Source: Halobaculum halobium (GTDB lineage: Archaea; Halobacteriota; Halobacteria; Halobacteriales; Haloferacaceae). From it: 64,000 nt of DNA. The notes under the pieces were generated by a model. That model saw only the letters and a list, made by a program, of their open reading frames with translations, did not search any database and was not told the DNA's origin. Shown in pieces: positions 8,482 to 17,854 of this stretch (the first letter of the stretch is position 1; the number at the start of each line of letters is the position of its first letter). Location: the NCBI RefSeq assembly GCF_030127145.1, contig NZ_CP126158.1, positions 434,001 to 498,000 on the forward strand. The letters run 5' to 3'. The translations under genes and the position numbers were made by a program.

Positions 8482-9450
8482 ATGGACATCGGCGTACTGA
8501 CCGTACCACTCGGCGGCGAATCGCGGGCGGACGCGTTCGAGTACCTCGCCGGCATCGGCGTGGAGACCGTCGAGCTCGGCGTCGGCGGCTACCCCGGACA
8601 GGACCACACCGACCGCGAGGCGTTGCTCGCGGACGAAGACGCGAGAGAGACACTGCGCGCGGACCTCGACGAACACGACCTGCGCGTGAGCGCGCTCGCG
8701 ACCCACAACAACCCGCTGCACCCCGACGAGGAGACAGCGGTCGCGGCGGACCGCGAACTCCGGGAGGCGGTGGAGCTCGCCGACGAGTTCGAGGTCGACA
8801 CGGTCACCTGTTTCTCGGGGCTACCCGCGGGCGGCCCGAACGACGAGGTGCCCAACTGGGTCACGGCGCCGTGGCCGACCGAGCACGCAGAGGCGGAGGC
8901 GTACCAGTGGGAGGTCGCCGAGGACTACTGGTCGGATCTCGCCGCCCACGCCGACTACCACGGCGTCGACCTGGCGATCGAGATGCACCCGAACATGCTC
9001 GTGTACGAGCCGCACGGCATGCTGAAGCTGCGCGAGCTGACGAACGAACGCGTCGGCGCTAACTTCGACCCCTCGCACCTCTACTGGCAGGGGATCGACG
9101 CGACCGAGGCGATCCGCGTGCTCGGCGAGAACGACGCGATCCACCACGTCCACGCGAAGGACACGAAGGTGTACGAGTCGCAGTCGCGCGAGAAGGGCGT
9201 GCTCGACACGACCGATTACGCCGACAGCGAGAACCGCTCGTGGCTGTTCCGGTCGGTCGGCTACGGTCACGGCGAGGCGCACTGGAAGGACGTGGTCAGC
9301 ACGCTCCGGATGGTCGGCTACGACGGCGCCCTCTCCATCGAACACGAGGACGCGCTCACCTCCTCGCGGGAGGGCATGGAGAAGGCCGTCGACCTGCTGA
9401 AACGCGCGCGCTTCGAAACCACTCCCGGCGACGCCTACTGGGCGGAGTAA
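8482..9450 (+). CDS. TIM-barrel sugar phosphate isomerase/epimerase (IolE/AP-endonuclease 2 family)
   Basis: A 322-residue protein of the xylose-isomerase-like TIM-barrel superfamily. Visible metal-ligand segments are the Glu in AIEMHPN, the Asp in GANFDPSHLYWQG, the His in HHVHAKDT and the Glu in ALSIEHEDAL, in the order expected of the fold. Family members isomerise or epimerise sugars and keto-cyclitols, or dehydrate keto-inositols. The gene lies 26 bp before a Gfo/Idh/MocA dehydrogenase on the same strand, and such pairs commonly act in consecutive steps. The exact reaction is not assignable. Confidence 0.85.
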   Translation: MDIGVLTVPLGGESRADAFEYLAGIGVETVELGVGGYPGQDHTDREALLADEDARETLRADLDEHDLRVSALATHNNPLHPDEETAVAADRELREAVELADEFEVDTVTCFSGLPAGGPNDEVPNWVTAPWPTEHAEAEAYQWEVAEDYWSDLAAHADYHGVDLAIEMHPNMLVYEPHGMLKLRELTNERVGANFDPSHLYWQGIDATEAIRVLGENDAIHHVHAKDTKVYESQSREKGVLDTTDYADSENRSWLFRSVGYGHGEAHWKDVVSTLRMVGYDGALSIEHEDALTSSREGMEKAVDLLKRARFETTPGDAYWAE

Positions 9451-9476
9451 GTCCGCGGGTCCCACGAGACACAGCC

Positions 9477-10643
9477 ATGACCGACGAACCCATCGACATC
9501 GGCGTCCTGGGGTATCGCTTCATGGGGAAAGCGCACGCGAACGCGCTCGACCGCCTCCCCATGTTCTTCGAGGACGCTCCCGAGACGAACCGCCACACGG
9601 TGATCGGACGCGACGAGGAGGCACTAGCGGACGCCGCAGAGACGCTCGGCTTCGAGCACACCGCCACCGACTGGTGCGAGGTGATCGACGAGGTGGACGC
9701 CTTCTACAACCTCGGCCCGAACCACCTCCACGTCGAACCGTCCATCGCGGCGCTGGAGGCCGGCACGCCCGTCCTCTGTGAGAAGCCGTTGGCGCCGACG
9801 CTCGCGGGCGCCGAGGAGATGCGCGACGCCGCCGCCGCTGCGGACGTGCCCGCCGCCTGCGCGTTCAACTACCGGTTCGTCCCGGCGATTCGCTACGCGA
9901 AGCGACTCATCGACGCGGGCGAACTCGGCGAGATTCGACAGGTCCGCGGCAGATACCTCCAGGACTGGCTGTCGGACCCGGAGGCGCCGTGGAGTTGGCG
10001 CAACGACGAGGACATGGCCGGGTCGGGCGCGCTCGGCGACCTCGGCGCGCACACGATCGACCTCGCGCGCTTCCTCGTCGGCGACCGGGTCAGTGAGGCC
10101 GCGAGCGTCTCTGGGCACCGCAAGACGTTCACCGAGGAACGCCCGGTCGAGGGCGCCGACGGCGAGACGCGACCCGTCACCGTCGACGACGCCTACTCCG
10201 CGCAGGTGGAGTACGACTCGGGGGCGATGGCCACCTTCGAGGCCTCCCGAGTGACAGAGGGTCACAAGAACGACCACACGATCGCCGTCCACGGCAGCGA
10301 AGGGAGCCTGCAGTTCTCGCTGGAACGCCTGAACGAACTGGAGGTCATGACCGGCGACGCCCGCGGCTACGAGACCGTGCTCGTCACCGACGAGGACGAC
10401 CCCTACATCGACCACTGGTGGCCGCCAGGGCACGTCATCGGCTGGGAGCACACGTTCGTCCACGAGAACTACGAGTTCCTGACAAGCGTGGCGCAAAATC
10501 CCACAAACGGGGGCGACGAAGTCGGCGGAACCGGCGAGGGCGCCGAGTTCCACCCGAACTTCGAGGACGCCTACGAGGTCCAGCGCGTGCTCGATGCGAT
10601 CGGGCGCTCGGACGCCGAAGGCGTCCGCGTGAACCTCAACTGA
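9477..10643 (+). CDS. Second Gfo/Idh/MocA-family oxidoreductase
   Basis: A 388-residue dehydrogenase. The N-terminal Rossmann segment is IGVLGYRFMGKAHANAL, the EKP motif is at 102-104 (CEKPLAPT), and the substrate-domain motif reads GDLGAHTIDLARFLVG. It is clearly diverged from the enzyme at 6140, so the two probably act on different intermediates. I placed the start at ATG 9477, 26 bp after the isomerase; the open frame runs further upstream but overlaps that gene. It is likely co-transcribed with the isomerase. Confidence 0.88.
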   Translation: MTDEPIDIGVLGYRFMGKAHANALDRLPMFFEDAPETNRHTVIGRDEEALADAAETLGFEHTATDWCEVIDEVDAFYNLGPNHLHVEPSIAALEAGTPVLCEKPLAPTLAGAEEMRDAAAAADVPAACAFNYRFVPAIRYAKRLIDAGELGEIRQVRGRYLQDWLSDPEAPWSWRNDEDMAGSGALGDLGAHTIDLARFLVGDRVSEAASVSGHRKTFTEERPVEGADGETRPVTVDDAYSAQVEYDSGAMATFEASRVTEGHKNDHTIAVHGSEGSLQFSLERLNELEVMTGDARGYETVLVTDEDDPYIDHWWPPGHVIGWEHTFVHENYEFLTSVAQNPTNGGDEVGGTGEGAEFHPNFEDAYEVQRVLDAIGRSDAEGVRVNLN

Positions 10644-10682
10644 TCCGACCACCGGTCGCGGCCGCACCCCACCGTGGGAACG

Positions 10683-10687
10683 TTTTT
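10683..10687 (+). promoter_or_regulatory. T-rich TATA element for the formate dehydrogenase operon
   Basis: Five T residues centred 28 bp before ATG 10713, in the position seen before many genes of this window. Confidence 0.45.
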
Positions 10688-10712
10688 GACCGAATCCGCG
10701 AAAGTGTGAGCC

Positions 10713-12244
10713 ATGACCACAGCCGACGCGGACGCGGACGCGACGACCGTCCGCGTCGCGTTCGACGACGCCGACGGGGTCGCGGTGTTGGAGGCGGCCA
10801 GGCGGGCCGCCGACGCGGCGAGCGACCCCGACGGACCCCCGATCGAGACGCTCGCGGTCGGGTCCCCGGGGACGGTCCACCTGCCGCTGGCCGCCGTGAC
10901 CCGAGGGGGACGGACCGCGGTCCACCGGTCGGTCGACCCGAACGAGGCCGCGAGCCTGGTGAGCCTGCTCGCTGACGGCGACCTCCCCGTCGACGGTGCG
11001 GATTCCGTCGTCGAGCACGAGCCGGATCCCGATGACTTCCCCGTCGACGGCGGGCCGCTCTCGGCGGGGACACGACGCACCCTCCGGGGAGCCGGGTGGA
11101 CCGATCCGACCGACTTCGCGTCGCCGCCGGCGATGGGCGAGCGCGCGCTCGAAACGGTCTCGCGGCTCGGCCTGCGCGGCCGCGGCTGGGGCGACGCTCG
11201 GCAGGACGAGCCGCTCGCCGAGGGGTGGCGCGAGGCCCGCGACGCCGAGGGCGACCCGGTGGTCGTCGTGAACGGGCTCGACGCCGACCCGAAGGCGGAC
11301 GGCGATCGGCTCGTGCTTGCGAGCCTCGCCGGTCGGGTCGTCGCCGGCGCCGTCGTCGCCGCCAGCGCGGTCGACGCCGCGGAGGTCGTCGCGGTCGTCC
11401 CCGAGGACGACCCGGTCGTCGCCGACCGCGTGAGCGCCGTCGCCGACCGCGTCGCCGACGAGACGAACCTGACTGTGGAGGTCGTCGGCGCCGAGGCGGA
11501 CTACATGACGGCCGAACACACCGCCGTGCTGGAGTCGATTGAGGGGAACGATCGGATCGAGGCGCGTCGCCGACCCCCCGCGCCGGAGACGTGGGGGCTG
11601 TTCGAACGGCCGACGCTCGTGCACACGCCCAGAACGCTCGCGGCCGTCGAACGCGGGGTCGCCGACCCCGACGCCCTCGACGCTGACGCCGCCGACCCCG
11701 GGACTGGGCTCGTGACGGTCGTCGGCCCCGAGCGGCGCACGGTGGAACTACCGACGGACGCGAGCCTGTCTCGCGCGCTGGGCACCGAGAAGGCCGTCGA
11801 GGGCGACGCCGACGCGTTCGCCTGCGTGGGGGGACAGTTCGGCGGGCTGGCGCGCGATCTCGACACGCCCGCGTCTGCGCCGGCGCTTCGCGGTGCCGGG
11901 CTGGGAACCAACGGCTCGATCGAGCCGTTCGCCGCGGGGCCGGGCGGCGGCTGTCCCGTCGTCGTCGTCGGGCGACGGATGCGGGTCGCCCGCGAGAGCA
12001 ACTGCGGTCGGTGCGTCCCGTGTCGCACCGGGAGCGTGCGCGCCCACGAACTGCTTCGGGAGGTGTACGCGGGCGAGTTCGCCGAGTCGAGACTGCGCGA
12101 ACTGGCGCGAACGATGAGTCGCACGTCGCTGTGCGGCTTCGGGGGCGACGCCGCTCGGCCGCTCGAGACCGCGCTCGCCGAGTTCGCGGGCGACCTGCGC
12201 GCGCACGCCGAGGGTCGCTGCCCCGCGGGGTGTGTGACCCGTGA
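10713..12244 (+). CDS. NuoF-like (NADH dehydrogenase 51 kDa type) subunit, last codons frameshifted
   Basis: Residues 1-140 are an Ala/Asp-rich N-terminal part. Residues about 150-300 resemble the NuoF flavin domain but lack its GRGGAGFPTG motif (here LRGRGWGDAR) and the NGDEGEPG loop (here NGLDADPKADGDR). An SLBB-like region follows, then a 4Fe-4S domain with Cys431, 434, 437 (CGRCVPC) and Cys474 (SLCGFGG). No stop occurs in this frame until 12791, and the added 180 residues are Arg-rich noise overlapping the next gene. Adding one G to the run at 12227-12230 gives an end of PAGVCDP and a TGA at 12242-12244 overlapping the next GTG start. It probably passes electrons for the downstream formate dehydrogenase. 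Confidence 0.75.
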
Positions 12245-15200
12245 GCGCGGACGGGAACGAGCGGGGCGACGGCCGCGACCCGCTCCCGCGGGTCCCCGAC
12301 GAGACGCGGGTGTCGGACCCGCGCACGTCGACGCCGCTGACCGAGACGTTCGCGCCTGGGACGGCCGCCGACCCGCCCGTGCGGGCGGCCGAGGACGGCG
12401 GGTGCGGCTGCGGATCGTGCGGGTGCGGAGGCGACGAAGCCGACGGCGACGCCATCCCAAACCCCACCACCGACGGCGACGAGGGCGAACCCGTGACCGT
12501 CGTCGTCGACGGCACCGAGGTGTCGGTGCCCGCGGGCGCGACCCTGTTGGACGCGATGGAGGCCGTCGAGTACGAGGGGACCGTCCCCGCGCTGTGCGCG
12601 TACGGCCGCGACGGCGGCGACTGCTCGGACGACATCGGGCCGCGCTCGACGTGCCGCACCTGCACTGTCGAGGCCGACGGGGAGTTGGTTCCCGCCTGTT
12701 CACAGCCCGCAGAAGACGGCGTATCGGTGCGGACCGACGACCCGGACGCCCGCGAGGCTCGGGAGGTGAACCTCGATCTCGTTCTCTCTGACCACAACCT
12801 CCGGTGTACCACCTGCAACCAGAACGGCCGCTGCGAGCTACAGGACGCCGCGATCGACACGGGCGTCGAGGAACCCCGGTTCGGCGTCTTCGACGAGCGA
12901 AGCGAGTACGAGCCTCTCGACGACACCTCGTCGTTCATCCAGATCGACCGCAACAAGTGCATCACCTGCGCGCGCTGCGTCGACGCCTGCAACGACGTGC
13001 AGGTGTCGGGGGTCCTCCGGATCGAGGGGACCGGCGAGGACACCGAGATCGGGTTTCAGTCCGAGGCAGAGACGATGGCCGACTCGGCGTGCGTCTCCTG
13101 CGGCCACTGCGCGACGGTATGTCCGACCGGTTCGCTGACCGAGCAGGGGCTCGCCGGGCTCGCGACGCTGCCGATTCCGGGGTTCACGCACGCGAACAGC
13201 GTCGGGAAGTCGCTGACGGCGGACGCGGAGAAGGCCGCCCGGGCAACGAGCGAGACGGGTGGCCGACGCGGAGCGGGCGGCGACCACAGCGGCGCGCGAA
13301 CCGGCGACGGCGCGGCCGGAGCCGACGGCGCCGACAGCCCCTCGCCGACCCGCGAGCGCGCCGAGTCGGACGGGCTCGCCTCGGCGCTGCGGTGGGCGAA
13401 GCGGACGGCGGGCGACGCCGGCCGCTCGGCGCTGCTCGCCGGCGAACACGCCGCCGAGTCGCTGGCGGCTCGGACGATGAAGGAGGGGTGGCTGTTCGAC
13501 GCCGCGAGCCGGGTCGCCGATCACCGCCTGAAAGACGTGGAGTTCACCGAGACAACGTGCGGCTTCTGCGCGGTCGGCTGTCGCTTCCAGCTCGTCTCGA
13601 AGGACGACGAGGTGCTCGGGGCGGTGCCGACCGACGACCCCGCGGACGCGCCGGTGAACGACTTCTCGACGTGCGTGAAGGGGAAGTTCGGCTACGAGTT
13701 CGCGAACTCGGACGAGCGACTGACGACGCCGCTGGTGCGGGGCGACGACGGCGAGCTTCGCGGAGCCTCGTGGGAAGCGGCGCTCTCCCGGGTCGCCGAG
13801 GGATTCGAGTCGATCCGCGAACGCTCTGGGTCGGACGCGCTGGCGACGTTCGCCTCCTCGAAGTGTACCAACGAGGAGGACTACCTGATGCAGAAGTTCG
13901 CGCGCGCCGTCCTCGGGACGAAGAACGTCGACAACTGCGCGCGGCTGTGTCACTCCTCGACGGTCGCGGCGCTCAAGCAGACCCTCGGCTACGGCGCGAT
14001 GTCGAACCGCATCAACGAGGACATCGGCGAGGCCGACGCCTACCTCATCACCGGGTCGAACACGACCGAGAGCCACCCGGTGCTGGCGACGCGGATCAAG
14101 CGAAACGTCCACGACGGTGCTGACCTGGTCGTGTTCGACCCCCGGAAAGTGGAGATCACCGAGCACGCGAGCCAGTACGTGCGCACCGACCCCGGGTACG
14201 ACGTGGCGTGGATCAACGGCCTGATCCGGTACATCGTCGCCAACGATCTCCACGACGCCGCGTTCGTCGAGGAGCGCACGCGAAACTTCGAGGCCCTCCG
14301 CGAGAAGGTGGAGCCGTTCACGCCCGAGGAGGTCGAGCGGCTCGCGGGCGTCGCGCCCGAGGATCTGGAACGGGCGGCCGAGACACTCGCCAGCGCGGAC
14401 TCGGTTGTGTTCGGGTGGGCGATGGGAATGACCCAGCACAGCCACGGCACCCAGAACGTCCTCGCGCTGGCGGACCTCGCGCTCGTCACTGGTAACCTTG
14501 GGAAACCCGGCGCAGGCGTCTCGCCGTTCCGCGGCCACAACAACGTGCAGGGCGGCGGTGGCGACATGGGAACGCTCCCGAACCTCCTGCCCGGCTACCG
14601 CGATCCGGGCGACCCGGACGTGCTCGACGAGTTCGAGAACGCGTGGGGCGTCCGCCCCCCCGCCGAGGAGGGATTGACGGTTCCGGAGGTGTTCGACGAG
14701 GCCCTCGCGGGCAACGTGGAGGGCCTGTACGTGATGGGAGAGAACCCCGCGCTGTCGGAGCCGGACCTGGCTCACGCCGAGGAGGCGTTGGCCGCGCTCG
14801 ACTTCCTCGTCGTACAGGACGTCTTCCCGACGGAGACGGCGGCGTACGCCGACGTGGTGCTCCCGGCAGCGACGTTCTCCGAGAAGGAGGGCACCTTCAC
14901 GAACACGGAGCGACGCGTGCAGTTGGTCGGGAAGGCGACCGAACCGCCGGGCGACGCCCGCCAGGACTGGGCGATCATCCAAGAACTGGCGAACCGGATC
15001 GATCACGCGGGAGGTCCCTGGGCGTACGACGGCCCCGCGGCCGTGATGGACGAAATCAGCGACGTGGCGCCGATCTACGGCGGCATCAGTCACGACCGTC
15101 TCCGCGAGGAGGGCGGGCTCCAGTGGCCCTGCGAGGACGAGTCTGACCCTGGGACGCCGTACCTGTACGAGGATGCGTTTAACTTCCCCGACGGGAGGGC

Positions 15201-15666
15201 GCGGTTCGTCCCCGCCGACACGGGCGAGCCGGGCGACCTCCCGAGCGAGGCGTTCCCGCTCACGCTCACGACGGGCCGCGTGCTGTACCACTGGCACACC
15301 GGGACGCTGACGCGGAAGGTCGAGGGGCTGCTCGACCACGTCGGCGAGGCGTTCGTCGAAGTGAACCCCGCCACCGCCGAGCGCCTCGGGGTCGCCGACG
15401 GCGAGCGCGTCAGGGTCGAGTCGCCGCGGGGCGCCATCGAGGTGCGCGCCGAGGTCAGCGACCGCCCGGGTGACGGCGTCGTCTTCGTCCCGATGCACTT
15501 CGCCGACGGCGCCGTGAACCGCCTCACCGGCGATCACGTCGACCCAACGAGCGGCATCCCCGAGTACAAGGTGTCGAGCGTCCGGATCCGTCGCCTCGGC
15601 GACGACGGGGAATCGAAGTCGCCACCGGAGCGAGGAAACACCGACGGGGTCGCCGGTGACGACTGA
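12241..15666 (+). CDS. fdhF: Formate dehydrogenase alpha subunit, NuoG-like N-terminus plus FdhF catalytic part
   Basis: A 1141-residue cytoplasmic molybdenum or tungsten enzyme (no Tat signal). Order of domains: a Cys-rich patch (Cys55, 57, 60, 62), a 2Fe-2S domain (about 85-170), a His-Cys 4Fe-4S site (DHNLRCTTCNQNGRC), two ferredoxin clusters (CITCARCVDAC from 240; CVSCGHCATVC), an Asp/Ser-rich linker near 340-390, the 4Fe-4S entry of the molybdopterin domain (CGFCAVGC from 440), and the catalytic part. In the segment CARLCHSS, Cys570 aligns with the selenocysteine of E. coli FdhF, and GAMSN and a C-terminal molybdopterin-binding domain follow. The GTG start overlaps the restored stop of the NuoF-like gene. 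No NuoE-like gene lies nearby. Confidence 0.88.
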   Translation: MSADGNERGDGRDPLPRVPDETRVSDPRTSTPLTETFAPGTAADPPVRAAEDGGCGCGSCGCGGDEADGDAIPNPTTDGDEGEPVTVVVDGTEVSVPAGATLLDAMEAVEYEGTVPALCAYGRDGGDCSDDIGPRSTCRTCTVEADGELVPACSQPAEDGVSVRTDDPDAREAREVNLDLVLSDHNLRCTTCNQNGRCELQDAAIDTGVEEPRFGVFDERSEYEPLDDTSSFIQIDRNKCITCARCVDACNDVQVSGVLRIEGTGEDTEIGFQSEAETMADSACVSCGHCATVCPTGSLTEQGLAGLATLPIPGFTHANSVGKSLTADAEKAARATSETGGRRGAGGDHSGARTGDGAAGADGADSPSPTRERAESDGLASALRWAKRTAGDAGRSALLAGEHAAESLAARTMKEGWLFDAASRVADHRLKDVEFTETTCGFCAVGCRFQLVSKDDEVLGAVPTDDPADAPVNDFSTCVKGKFGYEFANSDERLTTPLVRGDDGELRGASWEAALSRVAEGFESIRERSGSDALATFASSKCTNEEDYLMQKFARAVLGTKNVDNCARLCHSSTVAALKQTLGYGAMSNRINEDIGEADAYLITGSNTTESHPVLATRIKRNVHDGADLVVFDPRKVEITEHASQYVRTDPGYDVAWINGLIRYIVANDLHDAAFVEERTRNFEALREKVEPFTPEEVERLAGVAPEDLERAAETLASADSVVFGWAMGMTQHSHGTQNVLALADLALVTGNLGKPGAGVSPFRGHNNVQGGGGDMGTLPNLLPGYRDPGDPDVLDEFENAWGVRPPAEEGLTVPEVFDEALAGNVEGLYVMGENPALSEPDLAHAEEALAALDFLVVQDVFPTETAAYADVVLPAATFSEKEGTFTNTERRVQLVGKATEPPGDARQDWAIIQELANRIDHAGGPWAYDGPAAVMDEISDVAPIYGGISHDRLREEGGLQWPCEDESDPGTPYLYEDAFNFPDGRARFVPADTGEPGDLPSEAFPLTLTTGRVLYHWHTGTLTRKVEGLLDHVGEAFVEVNPATAERLGVADGERVRVESPRGAIEVRAEVSDRPGDGVVFVPMHFADGAVNRLTGDHVDPTSGIPEYKVSSVRIRRLGDDGESKSPPERGNTDGVAGDD

Positions 15667-15676
15667 CGCCGCCGAC

Positions 15677-16531
15677 TCAGAGTTCGCGGACGCCCTCGTC
15701 GGTGATGACCGAATCGATCAGTGATGTCGGCGTCGCGTCGTATGCGGGATTCTCTAGGGTGATGTCGTCGACGGGTTCGAGCATCACCTCGCTGGGCGGA
15801 CGGAATTCGTTTTCGAAGCGGAACCCCCCGTCTATCACCTTCGTTCCGGAGCCGACGACGACGACCGGGACGCCGACCTCCGCGGCGGCGGCCGCGATCG
15901 GGAACGTCCCGATCCGGTTGTAGAGGGTGTCCTCGACGATGCAGTCCATCCCGACGACGACGCGGTCGGGGTCGACCTCGCGGAGGAGATAGCCCGCGGC
16001 GGCGTCGACCGCGAGGTGAGCGTCGACCCGGTCCATCGCCGCGAGCGTGCGCGCGCTCTTGCGGCCGAGAAAGCGCGGCCGCGCCTCGGTGACGTACCCA
16101 GTCAGGTGTGCGCCCCCGGCGACCGCCGACTCGACCGCCTCCAACACGGTCGAGGAGTAGTCGTGTGTGAGGAACGTCTCGCCGTCCTCGAACGTACGCG
16201 CGGCGTTTTCGGCCGCCTCGCGCTTGCCGGTCTCGATGCGTTCGACCTCCTGACCGATCGCGGCGTCGAGGAGGTCTTTCCCCCCCTCGACGGTCTCGGC
16301 GTTCCCCAGCACGGCGTCGGCGATCGCGCGCATCGTCCGGTGGAGGCTCGCGTGCGAGGGGTTGGCGCGGCGAAGCGCCCCGGCGTTGTGGTCCAGGTCG
16401 CGCTCGAACTCGTCGAGCGTGGCGTACTCGCGGTCGAGCAGTTCTCGCATGGCGCTTGCGGCCTTCACCGCGACGACCGACGAGGAGTGCGTCTGCATCT
16501 CGCGGATCTCGGCGACCGTCTCGTCTATCAT
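15677..16531 (-). CDS. Ribose-1,5-bisphosphate isomerase-like / eIF2B alpha-beta-delta family protein
   Basis: A 284-residue member of the eIF2B-related isomerase family. A helical N-terminus is followed by the Rossmann-like part with EARPRFLGRKSARTL, AVDAAAGYLL, VVGMDCIVEDTLYNRIGTFPIA and the loop VVGSGTKVIDGGF, which carry the substrate-binding residues of R15P and MTR-1P isomerases. In archaea the family includes ribose-1,5-bisphosphate isomerase of nucleotide salvage, and it has been studied in haloarchaea. No type III Rubisco or AMP phosphorylase gene is in the window. It is transcribed towards the end of fdhF and divergently from priS. Confidence 0.8.
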   Translation of the reverse strand: MIDETVAEIREMQTHSSSVVAVKAASAMRELLDREYATLDEFERDLDHNAGALRRANPSHASLHRTMRAIADAVLGNAETVEGGKDLLDAAIGQEVERIETGKREAAENAARTFEDGETFLTHDYSSTVLEAVESAVAGGAHLTGYVTEARPRFLGRKSARTLAAMDRVDAHLAVDAAAGYLLREVDPDRVVVGMDCIVEDTLYNRIGTFPIAAAAAEVGVPVVVVGSGTKVIDGGFRFENEFRPPSEVMLEPVDDITLENPAYDATPTSLIDSVITDEGVREL

Positions 16532-16663
16532 GGGTCCGTGGTCGGTGCTTTCGGGGTTAGGTGTTCCGGGACTCCGCGTGGACGCCCCCGGCGCGTCGAC
16601 GGGCGACGCGAGACACAGACGGCAACACTCATACCGGCGTCGCCACTACCCAAACTCCGTCAG

Positions 16664-17833
16664 ATGAACCGCCGCACCCGCGAGTACCTGAAGGGCCGCT
16701 TCGGCGACTACTACCGGAGCGCGTCCGTCTCCCCGCCGCCCGAGGCCAACGAGCGGGAGTGGGGACACATCCCCTTCACCGCGGGCGACGGCACCACCAT
16801 GGTCCGCCACCAGTCGCTGTTGGACATCGGCGAGGTGAGTGAGTTCCTCGCCCGCGAGACGCCCCGTCACGCCTACTTCTCTGCGGCCCGGTACGACGAC
16901 CCGGCGAACAAGCGGATGACCGATAAGGGATGGCGCTCGGCGGACCTCGTGTTCGATCTCGACGCCGACCACCTCCCCGGCGTCGACCCCGAGGCGACGA
17001 GCTACGGCGAGATGCTCGCGGCGTGCAAGGAGGAACTGCTCGCGCTGCTCGACCTGCTGGAGGCGGACTTCGGCTTCGCGGACACGGACCTGCGAGTCGT
17101 CTTCTCCGGCGGGCGCGGTTACCACGTTCACGTCCGCGACGACGCCGTGGCCGACCTCGACTCGACGGCCCGGCGGGAGGTGGTCGACTACGTTCGCGCG
17201 GTCGACCTCAACTACGACGGCCTCATCGAGCGGCGCCCGAACGACCGCGGGACGACGCTCCAGAAGCAGCTCCGTCGCGAGGGCGGCTGGGGTCGGCGCG
17301 TTCACGAGGAACTCGTCGCCTACGCGGAGGACCTTCGCAAGATGGACGAGGCAGACGCGCTCGCCGAGCTCCAAGAACTAGACGGCGTCGGCGAGAAGAC
17401 CGCCCGCACCATCCACGGGGTGCTCGAACGCAACCCCGAGGGGGTGAAGTCGGGCAACGTCGAGTTGGGACCGGGCGCCTCGACGCTCGTGCGCGCGATC
17501 GCCGAGCGCGTCACCGCCGAGCAGACCGCTCCCATCGACGAACCGGTGACGACCGACATCCGCCGGCTCATCCGGCTCCCCGGCTCCATTCACGGCGGCA
17601 GCGGTCTGCTCGTCTGTCCGCTGGAGCGCGACGCAATCGACGCCTTCGACCCGTTGGCGGACGCCGTCCCCGACCGGTTCCGCGGTCGCGACATCCTCGT
17701 GGACGTGCGCGACCCGGGACCGGTCGACGTGGGCGACGACAGAGATAAGGTGGAGGAGGGAATCGTATCGGTCCCAGAGTACGTCGGCGTGTTCCTCATG
17801 GCCAGAGGGCGCGCGGAGAAGGCGCGGGAGTAG
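16664..17833 (+). CDS. priS: DNA primase small (catalytic) subunit PriS
   Basis: A 389-residue archaeal/eukaryotic-type primase. The catalytic acidic pair is in LVFDLDADHLPG (Asp98 and Asp100), and the next motif is FSGGRGYHVHV, with the third acidic strand later in the PrimPol fold. A zinc-knuckle type insertion is not evident; a helix-hairpin-helix-like segment (LDGVGEKTARTIHGVLE) lies near 240. It makes RNA primers with PriL, whose gene is not here. ATG 16664 matches the family N-terminus (MNRRTREYLKGRF); the long upstream extension of the frame is antisense to the isomerase gene. The GINS gene begins 22 bp downstream. Confidence 0.95.
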   Translation: MNRRTREYLKGRFGDYYRSASVSPPPEANEREWGHIPFTAGDGTTMVRHQSLLDIGEVSEFLARETPRHAYFSAARYDDPANKRMTDKGWRSADLVFDLDADHLPGVDPEATSYGEMLAACKEELLALLDLLEADFGFADTDLRVVFSGGRGYHVHVRDDAVADLDSTARREVVDYVRAVDLNYDGLIERRPNDRGTTLQKQLRREGGWGRRVHEELVAYAEDLRKMDEADALAELQELDGVGEKTARTIHGVLERNPEGVKSGNVELGPGASTLVRAIAERVTAEQTAPIDEPVTTDIRRLIRLPGSIHGGSGLLVCPLERDAIDAFDPLADAVPDRFRGRDILVDVRDPGPVDVGDDRDKVEEGIVSVPEYVGVFLMARGRAEKARE

Positions 17834-17854
17834 CGATCGGAGGAGTTGGACACG

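Noticed and set aside
9624-11624. 666-codon open frame on the - strand
   Set aside because: Shadow of the dehydrogenase and NuoF-like genes, with no motif.
12245-12791. Arg-rich C-terminal extension of the NuoF-like protein
   Set aside because: It overlaps the 2Fe-2S part of fdhF in another frame, and a single base in a G-run restores a proper stop.
12838-15537. 899-codon open frame on the - strand
   Set aside because: Shadow of fdhF, rich in Arg/His/Val with no recognisable domain.
16016-16663. N-terminal extension of PriS
   Set aside because: It is antisense to the isomerase gene; the family starts at 16664.
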